DNA of 64,000 nucleotides. Source: Paraburkholderia sp. BL9I2N2. Its GTDB lineage: Bacteria > Pseudomonadota > Gammaproteobacteria > Burkholderiales > Burkholderiaceae. The stretch covers positions 558,001 to 622,000 of the forward strand of contig NZ_SMGP01000001.1 of assembly GCF_004339745.1 (NCBI RefSeq), written 5' to 3'. Of this stretch, positions 56,330 through 64,000 are shown piece by piece. The position numbers and the translations under genes are program-made. Numbering within the stretch: position 1 is the first letter of the stretch; every line of letters begins with the position of its first letter. The notes beneath the pieces were generated by a model that did not search any database, was not told the origin of the DNA, and worked only from the letters and a program-made list of their open reading frames with translations.

Positions 56330-57436
56330 ATGACAGTAAAGCTCACGATAGATTGCATGGGAGGCGACCACGGCCCGTCCGTGACCGTTCCCGCTGCCGT
56401 CAACTTCGTTCGTTCGCATCCCGACGCGCAATTGCTGCTCGTCGGCATTGAAAGTGCGATTCGTGCGCAGCTGAAAAAGTTGAAGGCTCAGGACCTGCCG
56501 GCGCTGACCGTCGTACCCGCTTCCGAGATCGTCGCCATGGACGATCCGGTCGAAGTCGCGCTGCGCAAGAAAAAAGATTCGTCCATGCGCGTGGCGCTGA
56601 ACCGCGTCAAGGAAGGCGAGGCGCAAGCCTGCATTTCCGCCGGCAACACCGGCGCGCTGATGGCCGTCTCGCGCTATGTACTCAAAACGCTGTCGGGCAT
56701 CGAACGCCCGGCCATCGCGTCGGCGCTGCCCAATCCCAATGGCTACACGATGATGCTCGACCTGGGCGCCAACGTCGACTGCGAGCCGCAGCATCTGCTG
56801 CAATTCGCGGAGATGGGGCACGCGCTCGTGTCCGCGCTCGAGGGTAAGGATCGGCCCACTATCGGCCTGCTGAACATCGGCGAAGAAGTCATCAAGGGCA
56901 ACGACACCATCAAACGTGCCGGCGAACTGCTGCGCGCGAGTACACTTAACTTTCACGGTAACGTTGAAGGTAACGATATCTTCAAGGGCACGGTCGACGT
57001 GATCGTTTGCGACGGTTTTGTCGGCAATGTCGCCCTGAAGACGTCGGAAGGCCTTGCGCAGATGCTGTCCAACATCATCAAGGAAGAGTTCGGCCGTTCG
57101 TGGCTCACCAAAGTGATGGCGGTGCTCGCCTTGCCGGTATTGATGCGCTTCAAGAAACGCGTCGATCATCGGCAATACAATGGCGCCGCGTTGCTCGGCC
57201 TGCGCGGGCTGGTGATTAAAAGCCACGGTTCGGCAGATGCTTACGGGTTTGAGTGGGCTATCAAACGCGGGTATGATGCCGTCAAAAACGGCGTGCTGGA
57301 ACGCCTTGCGCGAGCGATGGAAGAGAATGCGGGTTCTCTCGAACAGGCGGCGCGCGACGCGAGCGGTGCGGGTCACGCAAGCCCGATCGCAGGCCAGCCC
57401 GCCGAGCCCTACGCTGCGCAATCCTCGAAGGCATAA
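56330..57436 (+). CDS. plsX: Phosphate acyltransferase PlsX
   Basis: A 368-residue PlsX that makes acyl-phosphate from acyl-ACP for glycerolipid synthesis. Seen: Asp-Cys-Met-Gly-Gly-Asp-His-Gly-Pro at 8-16, Ser-Ala-Gly-Asn-Thr-Gly-Ala-Leu-Met, and Asp-Gly-Phe-Val-Gly-Asn-Val. The C-terminal ~35 residues are an Ala/Ser-rich extension. The stop overlaps the fabH start by one base (TAATG). Confidence 0.96.
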   Translation: MTVKLTIDCMGGDHGPSVTVPAAVNFVRSHPDAQLLLVGIESAIRAQLKKLKAQDLPALTVVPASEIVAMDDPVEVALRKKKDSSMRVALNRVKEGEAQACISAGNTGALMAVSRYVLKTLSGIERPAIASALPNPNGYTMMLDLGANVDCEPQHLLQFAEMGHALVSALEGKDRPTIGLLNIGEEVIKGNDTIKRAGELLRASTLNFHGNVEGNDIFKGTVDVIVCDGFVGNVALKTSEGLAQMLSNIIKEEFGRSWLTKVMAVLALPVLMRFKKRVDHRQYNGAALLGLRGLVIKSHGSADAYGFEWAIKRGYDAVKNGVLERLARAMEENAGSLEQAARDASGAGHASPIAGQPAEPYAAQSSKA

Positions 57437-58425
57437 TGGCTCAATCGACAATTTATTCCCGCGTGCTGGGCACCGGCAGCTATCTGCCATCCCAACGCGT
57501 CACCAATCAGGATCTGGCCGAACGTCTCGCCAAGCAGGGCGTCGAGACGAGCGACGAGTGGATCGTCGCCCGCACGGGCATTCATGCGCGCCACTTCGCG
57601 GACCCTGATGTCACGACCAGCGATCTGGCGCTCATCGCTTCGCAACGCGCGATCGAAGCCGCGGATATCGACCCGCAGTCGATCGATCTGATCATCGTCG
57701 CCACCTCCACGCCGGACTTCGTGTTCCCGAGCACGGCGTGCCTGTTGCAAAACAAGCTCGGCATCAAGAATCACGGCGCGGCATTCGACGTGCAGGCCGT
57801 CTGTTCCGGGTTTGCTTATGCGGTCGCCACGGCGGACAGCTTCATTCGCAGCGGTCAGCATCGCACGGCGCTCGTGATCGGTGCGGAAACCTTCTCACGC
57901 ATTCTCGACTTCAACGACCGCACCACGTGCGTACTGTTCGGCGACGGCGCAGGCGCGGTGATCCTGCAGGCGTCCGAAGAACCGGGCGTGCTGGCAAGCG
58001 CGTTGCACGCGGATGGCAGCCATTCGAACATTCTCTGCACGCCGGGCAACGTGAATGGCGGTGTGGTGGCCGGTAGCGCGTTCCTGCATATGGACGGCCA
58101 GGCCGTGTTCAAGCTCGCCGTCAACGTGCTCGAAAAGGTCGCGGTCGAAGCGCTCGAGAAAGCCAATCTGTCGGCTGAACAGGTCGACTGGCTGATTCCG
58201 CATCAGGCGAATATCCGCATCATGCAAAGCACCTGCCGCAAGCTCGGCTTGCCGCAGGAACGCATGGTCGTCACGGTGGGCGAGCACGGCAACACGTCGG
58301 CTGCGTCCATTCCGCTCGCATTCGACGTCGCGGTGCGCGACGGCCGCATCAAGCGCGGCCAGAACGTGCTGATCGAAGGTGTCGGCGGCGGCTTCACGTG
58401 GGGCGCGTCGGTTATCCGCTACTGA
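57436..58425 (+). CDS. fabH: Beta-ketoacyl-ACP synthase III
   Basis: A 329-residue KAS III that condenses acetyl-CoA with malonyl-ACP to start fatty acid synthesis. Catalytic triad: Cys123 in Ala-Val-Cys-Ser-Gly-Phe, His256 in Pro-His-Gln-Ala-Asn, Asn286 in Glu-His-Gly-Asn-Thr-Ser-Ala. It is coupled to plsX by the TAATG overlap. Confidence 0.97.
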   Translation: MAQSTIYSRVLGTGSYLPSQRVTNQDLAERLAKQGVETSDEWIVARTGIHARHFADPDVTTSDLALIASQRAIEAADIDPQSIDLIIVATSTPDFVFPSTACLLQNKLGIKNHGAAFDVQAVCSGFAYAVATADSFIRSGQHRTALVIGAETFSRILDFNDRTTCVLFGDGAGAVILQASEEPGVLASALHADGSHSNILCTPGNVNGGVVAGSAFLHMDGQAVFKLAVNVLEKVAVEALEKANLSAEQVDWLIPHQANIRIMQSTCRKLGLPQERMVVTVGEHGNTSAASIPLAFDVAVRDGRIKRGQNVLIEGVGGGFTWGASVIRY

Positions 58426-58440
58426 TAGCGGCGACGTTAT

Positions 58441-58486
58441 GGCGAGCGCGCTTCGCGGCGCTCGACTACGCTTGAGCGCGCTCGCC
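58441..58486. repeat. Perfect 12-bp inverted repeat between fabH and fabD
   Basis: GGCGAGCGCGCT (58441-58452) pairs with AGCGCGCTCGCC (58475-58486), with a 22-nt loop that has its own GC-rich pairing. No T-run follows, so it is not a normal intrinsic terminator. It could protect or process the fab mRNA. Confidence 0.85.
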
Positions 58487-58536
58487 GTCAACTGGGCGCG
58501 CCACCCACATCTGACTAAATCGATTTTGGGGACGAT

Positions 58537-59472
58537 ATGAAATTTGCGTTCGTTTTTCCTGGGCAAGGTTCGCAGTCGGTCGGCATGCTCAACGCATTCG
58601 CCGATCACGCGGTCGTGCGTGAAACGGTTCAGGAAGCCTCCGATGCGCTTAATCAGGACCTCGGCAAGCTGATCGCCGAAGGCCCCACCGAAGATCTGAA
58701 CCTCACCACCAACACCCAGCCGGTCATGCTGACCGCCGCTTACGCGATGTATCGCGCTTGGCTGCAGGCTGGCGGCCCGAAGCCGGCGCTCGTCGCGGGC
58801 CACAGCCTCGGCGAATACACGGCGCTGGTCGCGGCGGGCGCGATCGCGTTTCGCGATGCCGTGCCGCTCGTGCGTTTTCGCGCGCAAGCCATGCAAACGG
58901 CCGTGCCGGTCGGTGAAGGCGGCATGGCCGCGATTCTCGGTCTCGACGACGACACGGTGCGCGCGGTGTGTGCCGAAGCGTCGGTCGCGGGCGTCGTCGA
59001 AGCGGTGAATTTCAATGCGCCGGCGCAGGTTGTGATCGCGGGCCATAAAGCCGCGGTCGAAAAGGCTTGCGAAGTCGCCAAGGCGAAGGGCGCGAAGCGT
59101 GCGTTGCCGCTGCCGGTCTCGGCGCCGTTTCACTCGTCGCTGCTCAAGCCGGCCTCGGATCAGCTCCGTGAGTATCTGGCAAGTGTCGACGTGCAGGTGC
59201 CGGCGATTCCGGTGATCAACAACGTCGACGTCGCCGTGGTCAACGAGCCGGCCGGGATCAAGGACGCATTGGTACGCCAGGCGGCCGGCGCGGTGCGTTG
59301 GGTCGAAAGCGTGCAGGCCATGTCGGCGCAAGGCGTCACGCATGTGATCGAATGCGGTCCGGGCAAGGTCCTTGCGGGCCTGACCAAGCGCATCGACGGC
59401 AACCTGGTTGGTGCTTCGATTTTCGATCCGGCTTCGCTCGAAGAAACGCTCAAACTCGTGAAGGCAGGCTGA
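58537..59472 (+). CDS. fabD: Malonyl-CoA:ACP transacylase
   Basis: A 311-residue FabD loading malonyl onto ACP. Phe-Pro-Gly-Gln-Gly-Ser-Gln at the start, nucleophile Ser in Gly-His-Ser-Leu-Gly-Glu (~residues 88-93), and the His in Val-Ser-Ala-Pro-Phe-His-Ser near residue 200. Length and motifs are normal. It stands 111 bp after fabH, with the hairpin between. Confidence 0.97.
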   Translation: MKFAFVFPGQGSQSVGMLNAFADHAVVRETVQEASDALNQDLGKLIAEGPTEDLNLTTNTQPVMLTAAYAMYRAWLQAGGPKPALVAGHSLGEYTALVAAGAIAFRDAVPLVRFRAQAMQTAVPVGEGGMAAILGLDDDTVRAVCAEASVAGVVEAVNFNAPAQVVIAGHKAAVEKACEVAKAKGAKRALPLPVSAPFHSSLLKPASDQLREYLASVDVQVPAIPVINNVDVAVVNEPAGIKDALVRQAAGAVRWVESVQAMSAQGVTHVIECGPGKVLAGLTKRIDGNLVGASIFDPASLEETLKLVKAG

Positions 59473-59572
59473 ACGCAACGTCGCGCGGCACCTGGCAGCA
59501 AGCGCTTCGCGACGGCATCAGGGCTGCGCATCAAGAATCAATCAGCCCTCCGAAGGGCATCCGGACTGACAG

Positions 59573-60322
59573 ATGGAAAAGACTCTCGACAAGCAGATCG
59601 CAATCGTCACCGGCGCGTCGCGCGGCATTGGCCGTGCGATCGCCATGGAACTGGCGCGCCAGGGCGCGACGGTGATCGGCACGGCGACCAGCGAAAGCGG
59701 CGCGGCCGCCATCAGCGAAGCGTTTAACGCGGCCGGCGTGAACGGCCGCGGCGCGGTGCTCAACGTGAACGACGCGGCTGCGGCGGAAGCGCTGATCGAC
59801 GGCACGGTAAAGGAATTCGGCGCACTGCACGTGCTGGTGAACAACGCCGGCATCACGCAGGATCAACTCGCCATGCGTATGAAGGACGACGATTGGGACG
59901 CGGTGGTCGACACCAATCTCAAGTCGGTGTTCCGTCTGTCGCGCGCGGTGCTGCGTCCCATGATGAAGGCCAAGGGCGGCCGCATCATCAACATCACGTC
60001 GGTGGTCGGCTCGGCCGGCAACCCTGGGCAGATCAATTACGCGGCCGCGAAAGCGGGCGTGGCGGGCATGACCCGCGCGCTCGCACGCGAGATCGGCAGC
60101 CGCGGCATCACGGTGAATTGCGTGGCGCCGGGCTTCATTGATACCGACATGACCAAGACTCTGCCGGAAGAGCAGCAAGCGGCGCTGAAAACGCAGATTC
60201 CGCTGGGCCGCCTCGGCAGCCCGGAAGATATTGCGCACGCCGTGGCGTTTCTGGCATCGCCGCAAGCCGGGTATATCACCGGCACGACACTGCATGTGAA
60301 CGGCGGAATGTACATGGCGTAA
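59573..60322 (+). CDS. fabG: 3-oxoacyl-ACP reductase
   Basis: A 249-residue SDR-type FabG. Cofactor motif Gly-Ala-Ser-Arg-Gly-Ile-Gly near residues 14-20, Asn-Asn-Ala-Gly, and the catalytic Ser-Val-Val-Gly ... Tyr-Ala-Ala-Ala-Lys. The tail Gly-Gly-Met-Tyr-Met-Ala is the usual ending. It follows fabD by 100 bp. Confidence 0.97.
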   Translation: MEKTLDKQIAIVTGASRGIGRAIAMELARQGATVIGTATSESGAAAISEAFNAAGVNGRGAVLNVNDAAAAEALIDGTVKEFGALHVLVNNAGITQDQLAMRMKDDDWDAVVDTNLKSVFRLSRAVLRPMMKAKGGRIINITSVVGSAGNPGQINYAAAKAGVAGMTRALAREIGSRGITVNCVAPGFIDTDMTKTLPEEQQAALKTQIPLGRLGSPEDIAHAVAFLASPQAGYITGTTLHVNGGMYMA

Positions 60323-60369
60323 CCAAATTCGGTTACTATCCGCGCCTTGATGCGTTTGTAAATGCGTAA

Positions 60370-60408
60370 GGCGCATGCCTTGACAGCAACCCGATGCGCC
60401 GCTTTTTT
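60370..60408 (+). terminator. Terminator-like hairpin after fabG
   Basis: GGCGCAT (60370-60376) pairs with ATGCGCC (60394-60400) with a 17-nt loop; GC and then six T follow. The T-run begins two bases after the stem, so it may be partial. Confidence 0.65.
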
Positions 60409-60421
60409 GCCGGGTCAAACC

Positions 60422-60430
60422 TGATAAAAT
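60422..60430 (+). promoter_or_regulatory. Candidate extended -10 promoter of acpP
   Basis: TGATAAAAT matches the extended -10 with one mismatch and lies just past the fabG hairpin. It is 44-52 bp before the acpP ATG. The TTTTTT at 60403-60408 is the only -35-like match (16-bp spacer). Confidence 0.5.
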
Positions 60431-60473
60431 GCGCGCACCTGTATTTTTGAACTTCTTTTCCCTTGGAGGGGTA

Positions 60474-60713
60474 ATGGACAATATCGAACAGCGCGTCAAG
60501 AAGATTGTCGCAGAACAACTGGGCGTTGCAGAAGCTGAGATCAAGAACGAAGCTTCGTTCGTGAACGACCTCGGCGCCGACTCGCTCGACACCGTTGAGC
60601 TCGTGATGGCCCTCGAAGACGAATTCGGCATGGAAATTCCGGATGAAGAAGCCGAGAAGATCACCACCGTTCAGCAAGCGATCGACTACGCTCGCGCGAA
60701 CGTCAAGGCCTAA
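60474..60713 (+). CDS. acpP: Acyl carrier protein
   Basis: A 79-residue ACP. The phosphopantetheine Ser37 lies in Gly-Ala-Asp-Ser-Leu-Asp-Thr-Val-Glu. The protein is highly acidic with four helices, as expected. A strong GGAGGGG site precedes the ATG. It has its own candidate promoter and a terminator after it, consistent with high expression. Confidence 0.98.
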
Positions 60714-60774
60714 GGTCATTCGCGCCCGCGTTTCTGCGTTGGCGGCGTATGACGCCCTGCCGTGTCGGTTGCCG

Positions 60775-60798
60775 ACGCCAGCAGGGTTGGCGTTTTTT
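60775..60798 (+). terminator. Rho-independent terminator after acpP
   Basis: ACGCCA (60775-60780) pairs with TGGCGT (60788-60793) with a 7-nt loop, running into six T (60793-60798). Confidence 0.75.
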
Positions 60799-60945
60799 GC
60801 CGCGCGTTTTGCCAAGCAGGAGCCAGCGATGTTGACTGCGCAATTTTTCGCGCGATTGCCGAGTTAAACAGCCACAGGGCATACAGGGCAAGTTCCTGTG
60901 GCCGCTGTGGCTTTTGCTTTTGTCATCTATGAAAAAGGGGTTACC

Positions 60946-62184
60946 GTGAGCCGCCGTCGTGTTGTTGTTACAGGCCTGGGGCTGATTTCGCCTGTTGGCA
61001 ATAATGTTGCCGACGGCTGGGCCAATCTGGTCGCCGGCAAGTCAGGTATTGCCAATATCACGAAGTTCGATGCATCGAACTTTTCGACTCGTTTCGCCGG
61101 CGAGGTGAAGGGCTTCAATATCGAGGACTACATCCCCGGTAAGGAAGCGCGCCACATGGATACGTTCATCCATTACGGCGTGGCTGCAGGCATCCAGGCG
61201 ATGCAGGACAGCGGCCTCGAAGTTACCGACGAGAATTCGGAGCGTATCGGCGTGGTGGTCGGTTCGGGCATCGGCGGTCTGCCGATGATCGAAGTGACGC
61301 AAACCGAACTGCTCAATCGCGGCCCGCGCCGGATTTCGCCGTTCTTCGTGCCGGCGTCGATCATCAACATGATCTCCGGGCATCTGTCGATCAAGTTCGG
61401 CATCAAAGGTCCGAATCTGGCGATCGTCACCGCCTGTACCACCGGCCTGCACTGTATCGGCGAGGCTTCGCGCCTGATCGAATACGGCGACGCCGACGTG
61501 ATGATCGCGGGCGGTGCGGAATCGACCGTGTCGCCGCTCGGTATCGGCGGCTTTGCGGCGGCGCGCGCGCTGTCGCAACGCAATGACGATCCGGCAACGG
61601 CGAGCCGTCCGTGGGACAAGGATCGCGACGGTTTCGTGCTGGGCGAGGGTGCCGGCGTGATGGTGCTCGAAGAGTACGAACACGCGAAGGCGCGCGGCGC
61701 GAAGATTTACGCCGAAGTCAGCGGCTATGGGATGAGCGGCGACGCCTATCACATGACCGCGCCGCTGGAAGACGGCGACGGCGCCCGCCGCTGTATGCTG
61801 GCTGCGTTGAAGAACGCGGGCATCAACACGGATCAGGTGAACTACCTGAACGCGCACGGCACGTCCACGCCGCTTGGCGACCTGGCCGAAACAACCGGCA
61901 TCAAGCGCGCTTTCGGCGACCACGCCAAAGACATGGTCGTGAACTCGACCAAGTCGATGACAGGTCACCTGCTGGGCGGCGCCGGCGGTCTGGAGTCTGT
62001 ATTCACCGTGCTGGCCGTGCATCATCAGGTGTCGCCGCCGACGATCAACATCTTCAACCAGGATCCCGAGTGCGACCTGGACTACTGCGCCAACACCGCG
62101 CGGGAGATGAAGATCGACGTCGCGCTGAAGAACTCGTTCGGGTTCGGCGGCACGAACGGCACGCTGGTCTTCAAGCGCGCCTGA
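60946..62184 (+). CDS. fabF: Beta-ketoacyl-ACP synthase II
   Basis: A 412-residue KAS II that elongates acyl-ACP with malonyl-ACP. The triad is Cys164 (Thr-Ala-Cys-Thr-Thr-Gly), His304 (Asn-Ala-His-Gly-Thr-Ser-Thr-Pro) and His341 (Ser-Met-Thr-Gly-His-Leu-Leu-Gly-Gly). The start is taken as GTG 60946, giving Ser-Arg-Arg-Arg-Val-Val-Val-Thr-Gly, with an AAAGGGG site; the open frame upstream is not conserved. Confidence 0.97.
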   Translation: MSRRRVVVTGLGLISPVGNNVADGWANLVAGKSGIANITKFDASNFSTRFAGEVKGFNIEDYIPGKEARHMDTFIHYGVAAGIQAMQDSGLEVTDENSERIGVVVGSGIGGLPMIEVTQTELLNRGPRRISPFFVPASIINMISGHLSIKFGIKGPNLAIVTACTTGLHCIGEASRLIEYGDADVMIAGGAESTVSPLGIGGFAAARALSQRNDDPATASRPWDKDRDGFVLGEGAGVMVLEEYEHAKARGAKIYAEVSGYGMSGDAYHMTAPLEDGDGARRCMLAALKNAGINTDQVNYLNAHGTSTPLGDLAETTGIKRAFGDHAKDMVVNSTKSMTGHLLGGAGGLESVFTVLAVHHQVSPPTINIFNQDPECDLDYCANTAREMKIDVALKNSFGFGGTNGTLVFKRA

Positions 62185-62198
62185 TCGCCTGATCGTTG

Positions 62199-62684
62199 GT
62201 GACGCGCCAGTCGACGGCGCCGGCTCTGCCGGCGCTTTCCCCTGAATCGGCCACGCCCGACGGAGCGCCGCAGCGGATTGCGCTGCGGCGCTCCGTCGCC
62301 ATCTGGGCTGCAATGGGGGTTTTCGTTGTGGCGGCGACTTTGGCCGTCTTTGCTTGCCTCGCGCCGCATCTGGGTGCGTGGCAAGCAGTTCCGTTGACGC
62401 TCGCCGTGTGGGCGTGGCTCGCGCTTTGCGCGCTCCGGTATGAGCGCGCGCGGCCCGTCGCGCTGAAAATCGGGCCGGACGACTTGTCCGTCTGGGGTCG
62501 TACCGGCGCGTTACTGGCGCAAGGCCGCATCGCCGGTTGCTCGCAGTGGAGCGGCCGCTTGCTGATTCTGGCGCTGATGCCGGACCAGGGGCGCTCGCGC
62601 ACTTTGCTGCTTGCCGCCGACGCACTCCCGGCCCCCATCTTCCGGGAACTGGCCGTGCTGGGCCGGCGTGGCGCCGGCGCCTGA
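62199..62684 (+). CDS. Small membrane protein of unknown function (YgfX-like layout)
   Basis: A ~161-residue protein with two membrane helices (about residues 33-55 and 62-80) and a soluble C-terminal part with Val-Ala-Leu-Lys-Ile-Gly-Pro-Asp-Asp-Leu-Ser-Val-Trp-Gly-Arg. Layout and length recall YgfX, the inner-membrane partner of SdhE, but sequence evidence is weak and sdhE is not nearby. The start may be GTG 62199 or TTG 62196; no strong ribosome site. It sits 14 bp after fabF and directly before the rpoE promoter region. Confidence 0.75.
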   Translation: MTRQSTAPALPALSPESATPDGAPQRIALRRSVAIWAAMGVFVVAATLAVFACLAPHLGAWQAVPLTLAVWAWLALCALRYERARPVALKIGPDDLSVWGRTGALLAQGRIAGCSQWSGRLLILALMPDQGRSRTLLLAADALPAPIFRELAVLGRRGAGA

Positions 62685-62720
62685 CTGTAACGACTGTAAC
62701 CGCTGTTACCGGCGTAACGT
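62685..62720. repeat. Four imperfect tandem 9-bp repeats upstream of rpoE
   Basis: CTGTAACGA, CTGTAACCG, CTGTTACCG and GCGTAACGT follow one another without gaps, starting directly after the stop codon of the preceding gene and ending 66 bp before the rpoE start. Confidence 0.85.
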
Positions 62721-62785
62721 GCCCAGATGACGGGAACGCTACAATGGTGCCCCGCCATGCGCCCTATAGTTAACGGATTTATCAG

Positions 62786-63385
62786 GTGAGCGAAAAAGAA
62801 ATTGATCAGGTGCTGGTCGAGCGCGTCCAGAAGGGCGACAAGGCCGCGTTCGAGCTTCTGGTCTCCAAATACCACCGCAAGATTCTCCGGCTGATCTCGC
62901 GCCTCGTGCGGGACCCCGCCGAAGTGGAAGACGTGGCTCAGGACGCCTTTATCAAGGCGTATCGGGCATTGCCGCAGTTTCGCGGCGAATCGGCCTTTTA
63001 TACGTGGTTGTACCGGATTGCCGTCAACACGGCAAAGAACTACCTTGCGACCCAAGGGCGGCGCGCGCCGACCTCGACCGAGGCAGATGCTGAAGAAGCT
63101 GAAACTTTCTCGGACGCGGACCAACTAAGGGATATCAACACGCCTGAGTCGATGTTGATGAGCAAGCAGATCGCTGAGACGGTCAATGCTGCGATGGCGG
63201 TTTTACCGGAAGAGTTGCGCACCGCCATTACTCTTCGTGAAATTGAAGGTTTGAGCTACGAGGAAATCGCTGAGATGATGGGTTGCCCAATTGGCACAGT
63301 CAGATCACGAATTTTCCGCGCTCGCGAAGCCATTGCGGCAAAATTGCGTCCGTTGCTTGACACACCTGAAGGCAAACGCTGGTAA
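62786..63385 (+). CDS. rpoE: RNA polymerase sigma factor RpoE (AlgU)
   Basis: A 199-residue ECF sigma factor for envelope stress. Region 2 (residues ~20-90) has Tyr-His-Arg-Lys-Ile-Leu-Arg-Leu-Ile-Ser and Asp-Val-Ala-Gln-Asp-Ala-Phe-Ile-Lys-Ala-Tyr-Arg; region 4 (~130-190) has Leu-Pro-Glu-Glu-Leu-Arg-Thr-Ala-Ile and Tyr-Glu-Glu-Ile-Ala-Glu-Met-Met-Gly-Cys-Pro-Ile-Gly-Thr-Val-Arg-Ser-Arg. Start is GTG 62786, giving Ser-Glu-Lys-Glu-Ile-Asp. The next gene encodes its anti-sigma factor, the usual order. A TACAAT box at 62740-62745 may be a -10. Confidence 0.96.
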   Translation: MSEKEIDQVLVERVQKGDKAAFELLVSKYHRKILRLISRLVRDPAEVEDVAQDAFIKAYRALPQFRGESAFYTWLYRIAVNTAKNYLATQGRRAPTSTEADAEEAETFSDADQLRDINTPESMLMSKQIAETVNAAMAVLPEELRTAITLREIEGLSYEEIAEMMGCPIGTVRSRIFRAREAIAAKLRPLLDTPEGKRW

Positions 63386-63468
63386 ACCACCAGCCTGCCG
63401 AACGGAGCGCGGGTGCAATATCTGGATTAGTGGTGTCACTACGGGGTATTTGTAAGATGGGGAGCATC

Positions 63469-64000
63469 ATGGGGTCGGTCTCGATGCAATCGCAAGCCAG
63501 CTCGCGCGGCGAGCGTCTGTCCGCTTTTGTCGACGGTGAGCTGTTCGGCGAAGAGCATCTGAATCTGGAAACGTTTATTTCCGGGCTGAATGGCGAGGAT
63601 CGCACCGCCTGGTCGAGCTATCACCTGATCGGCGACGCGTTGCGTTCCGACGATCTGGCGGTCAGCCCGGCGGCGAGCAGCGCGTTCCTGAACGGTTTTG
63701 CCGCGCGTTTCGACAACGAGCCGCACGTGCTGGCGCCTGCCGCCATGCCGGTCGCGCGTCGTTTGCTGGCGCTGCGCCGCCGTGTCGTGCCGGCCTTTGC
63801 CGTCGCAGCCGCCGCCGCCACGCTGACGTGGATCGTCGTCCCGCAACTGCAAGGCGTGCCGGGCGGTCCGGGCACGGCGCAACTCGCGTCGGCCCAGTCG
63901 CATGGCGACGCGCTGCAACGTGTGGCCATGGCTTCGGTGCCGGCGGCTACGGTCCAGCCGGCCGTGCAGGACGCCAACATCATTCGTGACGCCAGTCTCG
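63469..64000 (+). CDS. rseA: Anti-sigma-E factor RseA (3' truncated by window edge)
   Basis: The first 177 residues of an RseA/MucA-type anti-sigma factor; the frame is open to the window end. The N-terminus has the sigma-binding pattern Arg-Leu-Ser-Ala-Phe-Val-Asp-Gly-Glu-Leu and Trp-Ser-Ser-Tyr-His-Leu-Ile-Gly-Asp-Ala-Leu-Arg, and a membrane helix (Val-Pro-Ala-Phe-Ala-Val-Ala-Ala-Ala-Ala) lies near residues 106-125. It lies 83 bp after rpoE. Start ATG 63469 has GGGGAG before it; an in-frame ATG at 63457 would add four residues. Confidence 0.93.
   Translation, partial: MGSVSMQSQASSRGERLSAFVDGELFGEEHLNLETFISGLNGEDRTAWSSYHLIGDALRSDDLAVSPAASSAFLNGFAARFDNEPHVLAPAAMPVARRLLALRRRVVPAFAVAAAAATLTWIVVPQLQGVPGGPGTAQLASAQSHGDALQRVAMASVPAATVQPAVQDANIIRDASL

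Overview
The window is a 64 kb stretch of GC-rich chromosome from a beta-proteobacterium, most probably Burkholderia or Paraburkholderia (inference from protein style and gene order: long-form ThyA, fdxA/pncB/rmuC block, yceF-yceD-rpmF-plsX-fab cluster running into rpoE-rseA). Almost all of it is core genome: no insertion sequence, integrase, CRISPR array or replication origin was seen. Both window edges cut a gene (cobD on the left, rseA on the right).

Layout. 1-7.6 kb: cobD end; a minus-strand block M48 protease-rsgA-DUF2007; orn; mog-darP; pmbA; folA. 7.7-12.4 kb: the only accessory-looking segment, lying between the divergent folate genes folA and thyA. It holds an intact VpsR-like sigma-54 activator, a decayed second copy of that activator, and a short operon for small exported proteins, one with a Fap-amyloid-like motif, behind a good -24/-12 promoter and a palindromic upstream site. 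12.6-28.8 kb: thyA, a FecR/DUF6600-type exported protein with a long P/Q tail, an ArsR-type regulator, a small lipoprotein, an MFS-GlxA pair, thioesterase, PLD lipoprotein-fumC, BASS transporter, MATE exporter, S4 protein and two Lys/Ala-rich exported proteins. 28.9-42.2 kb: UvrD-like helicase, an unknown 256-aa protein, AraC-azlC-azlD, creA, two identical tRNA-Asn genes with their own promoter and terminators, fdxA, pncB, lutC, an NhaD/CitMHS-type transporter, a 2-hydroxyacid dehydrogenase and rmuC. 42.2-50.4 kb: a frameshifted GNAT gene, a small membrane protein, the molybdenum cofactor genes moaA-mobA-moeA, then rne with a long leader. 50.4-54.9 kb: rluC-HAD-Rieske-S49 operon facing a tetrapyrrole methylase/maf pair. 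55-62.2 kb: yceD-rpmF-plsX-fabH-fabD-fabG-acpP-fabF. 62.2-64 kb: small membrane protein, rpoE, start of rseA.

How it fits together. The right-hand third couples ribosome-linked genes (rne, rluC, rpmF) to fatty acid initiation and elongation and then to the envelope-stress sigma factor. Several intrinsic terminators and extended -10 boxes between rpmF, plsX, acpP and fabF suggest separate dosing of the highly expressed rpmF and acpP. Moco synthesis is split between mog (4 kb) and moaA-mobA-moeA (43-46 kb).

The most interesting locus is 7.7-12.4 kb: a probable sigma-54/VpsR-controlled matrix or amyloid-like export module partly destroyed by deletion, frameshifts, a nonsense codon and changes in the GAFTGA motif, while one regulator, the promoter and its palindrome survive.
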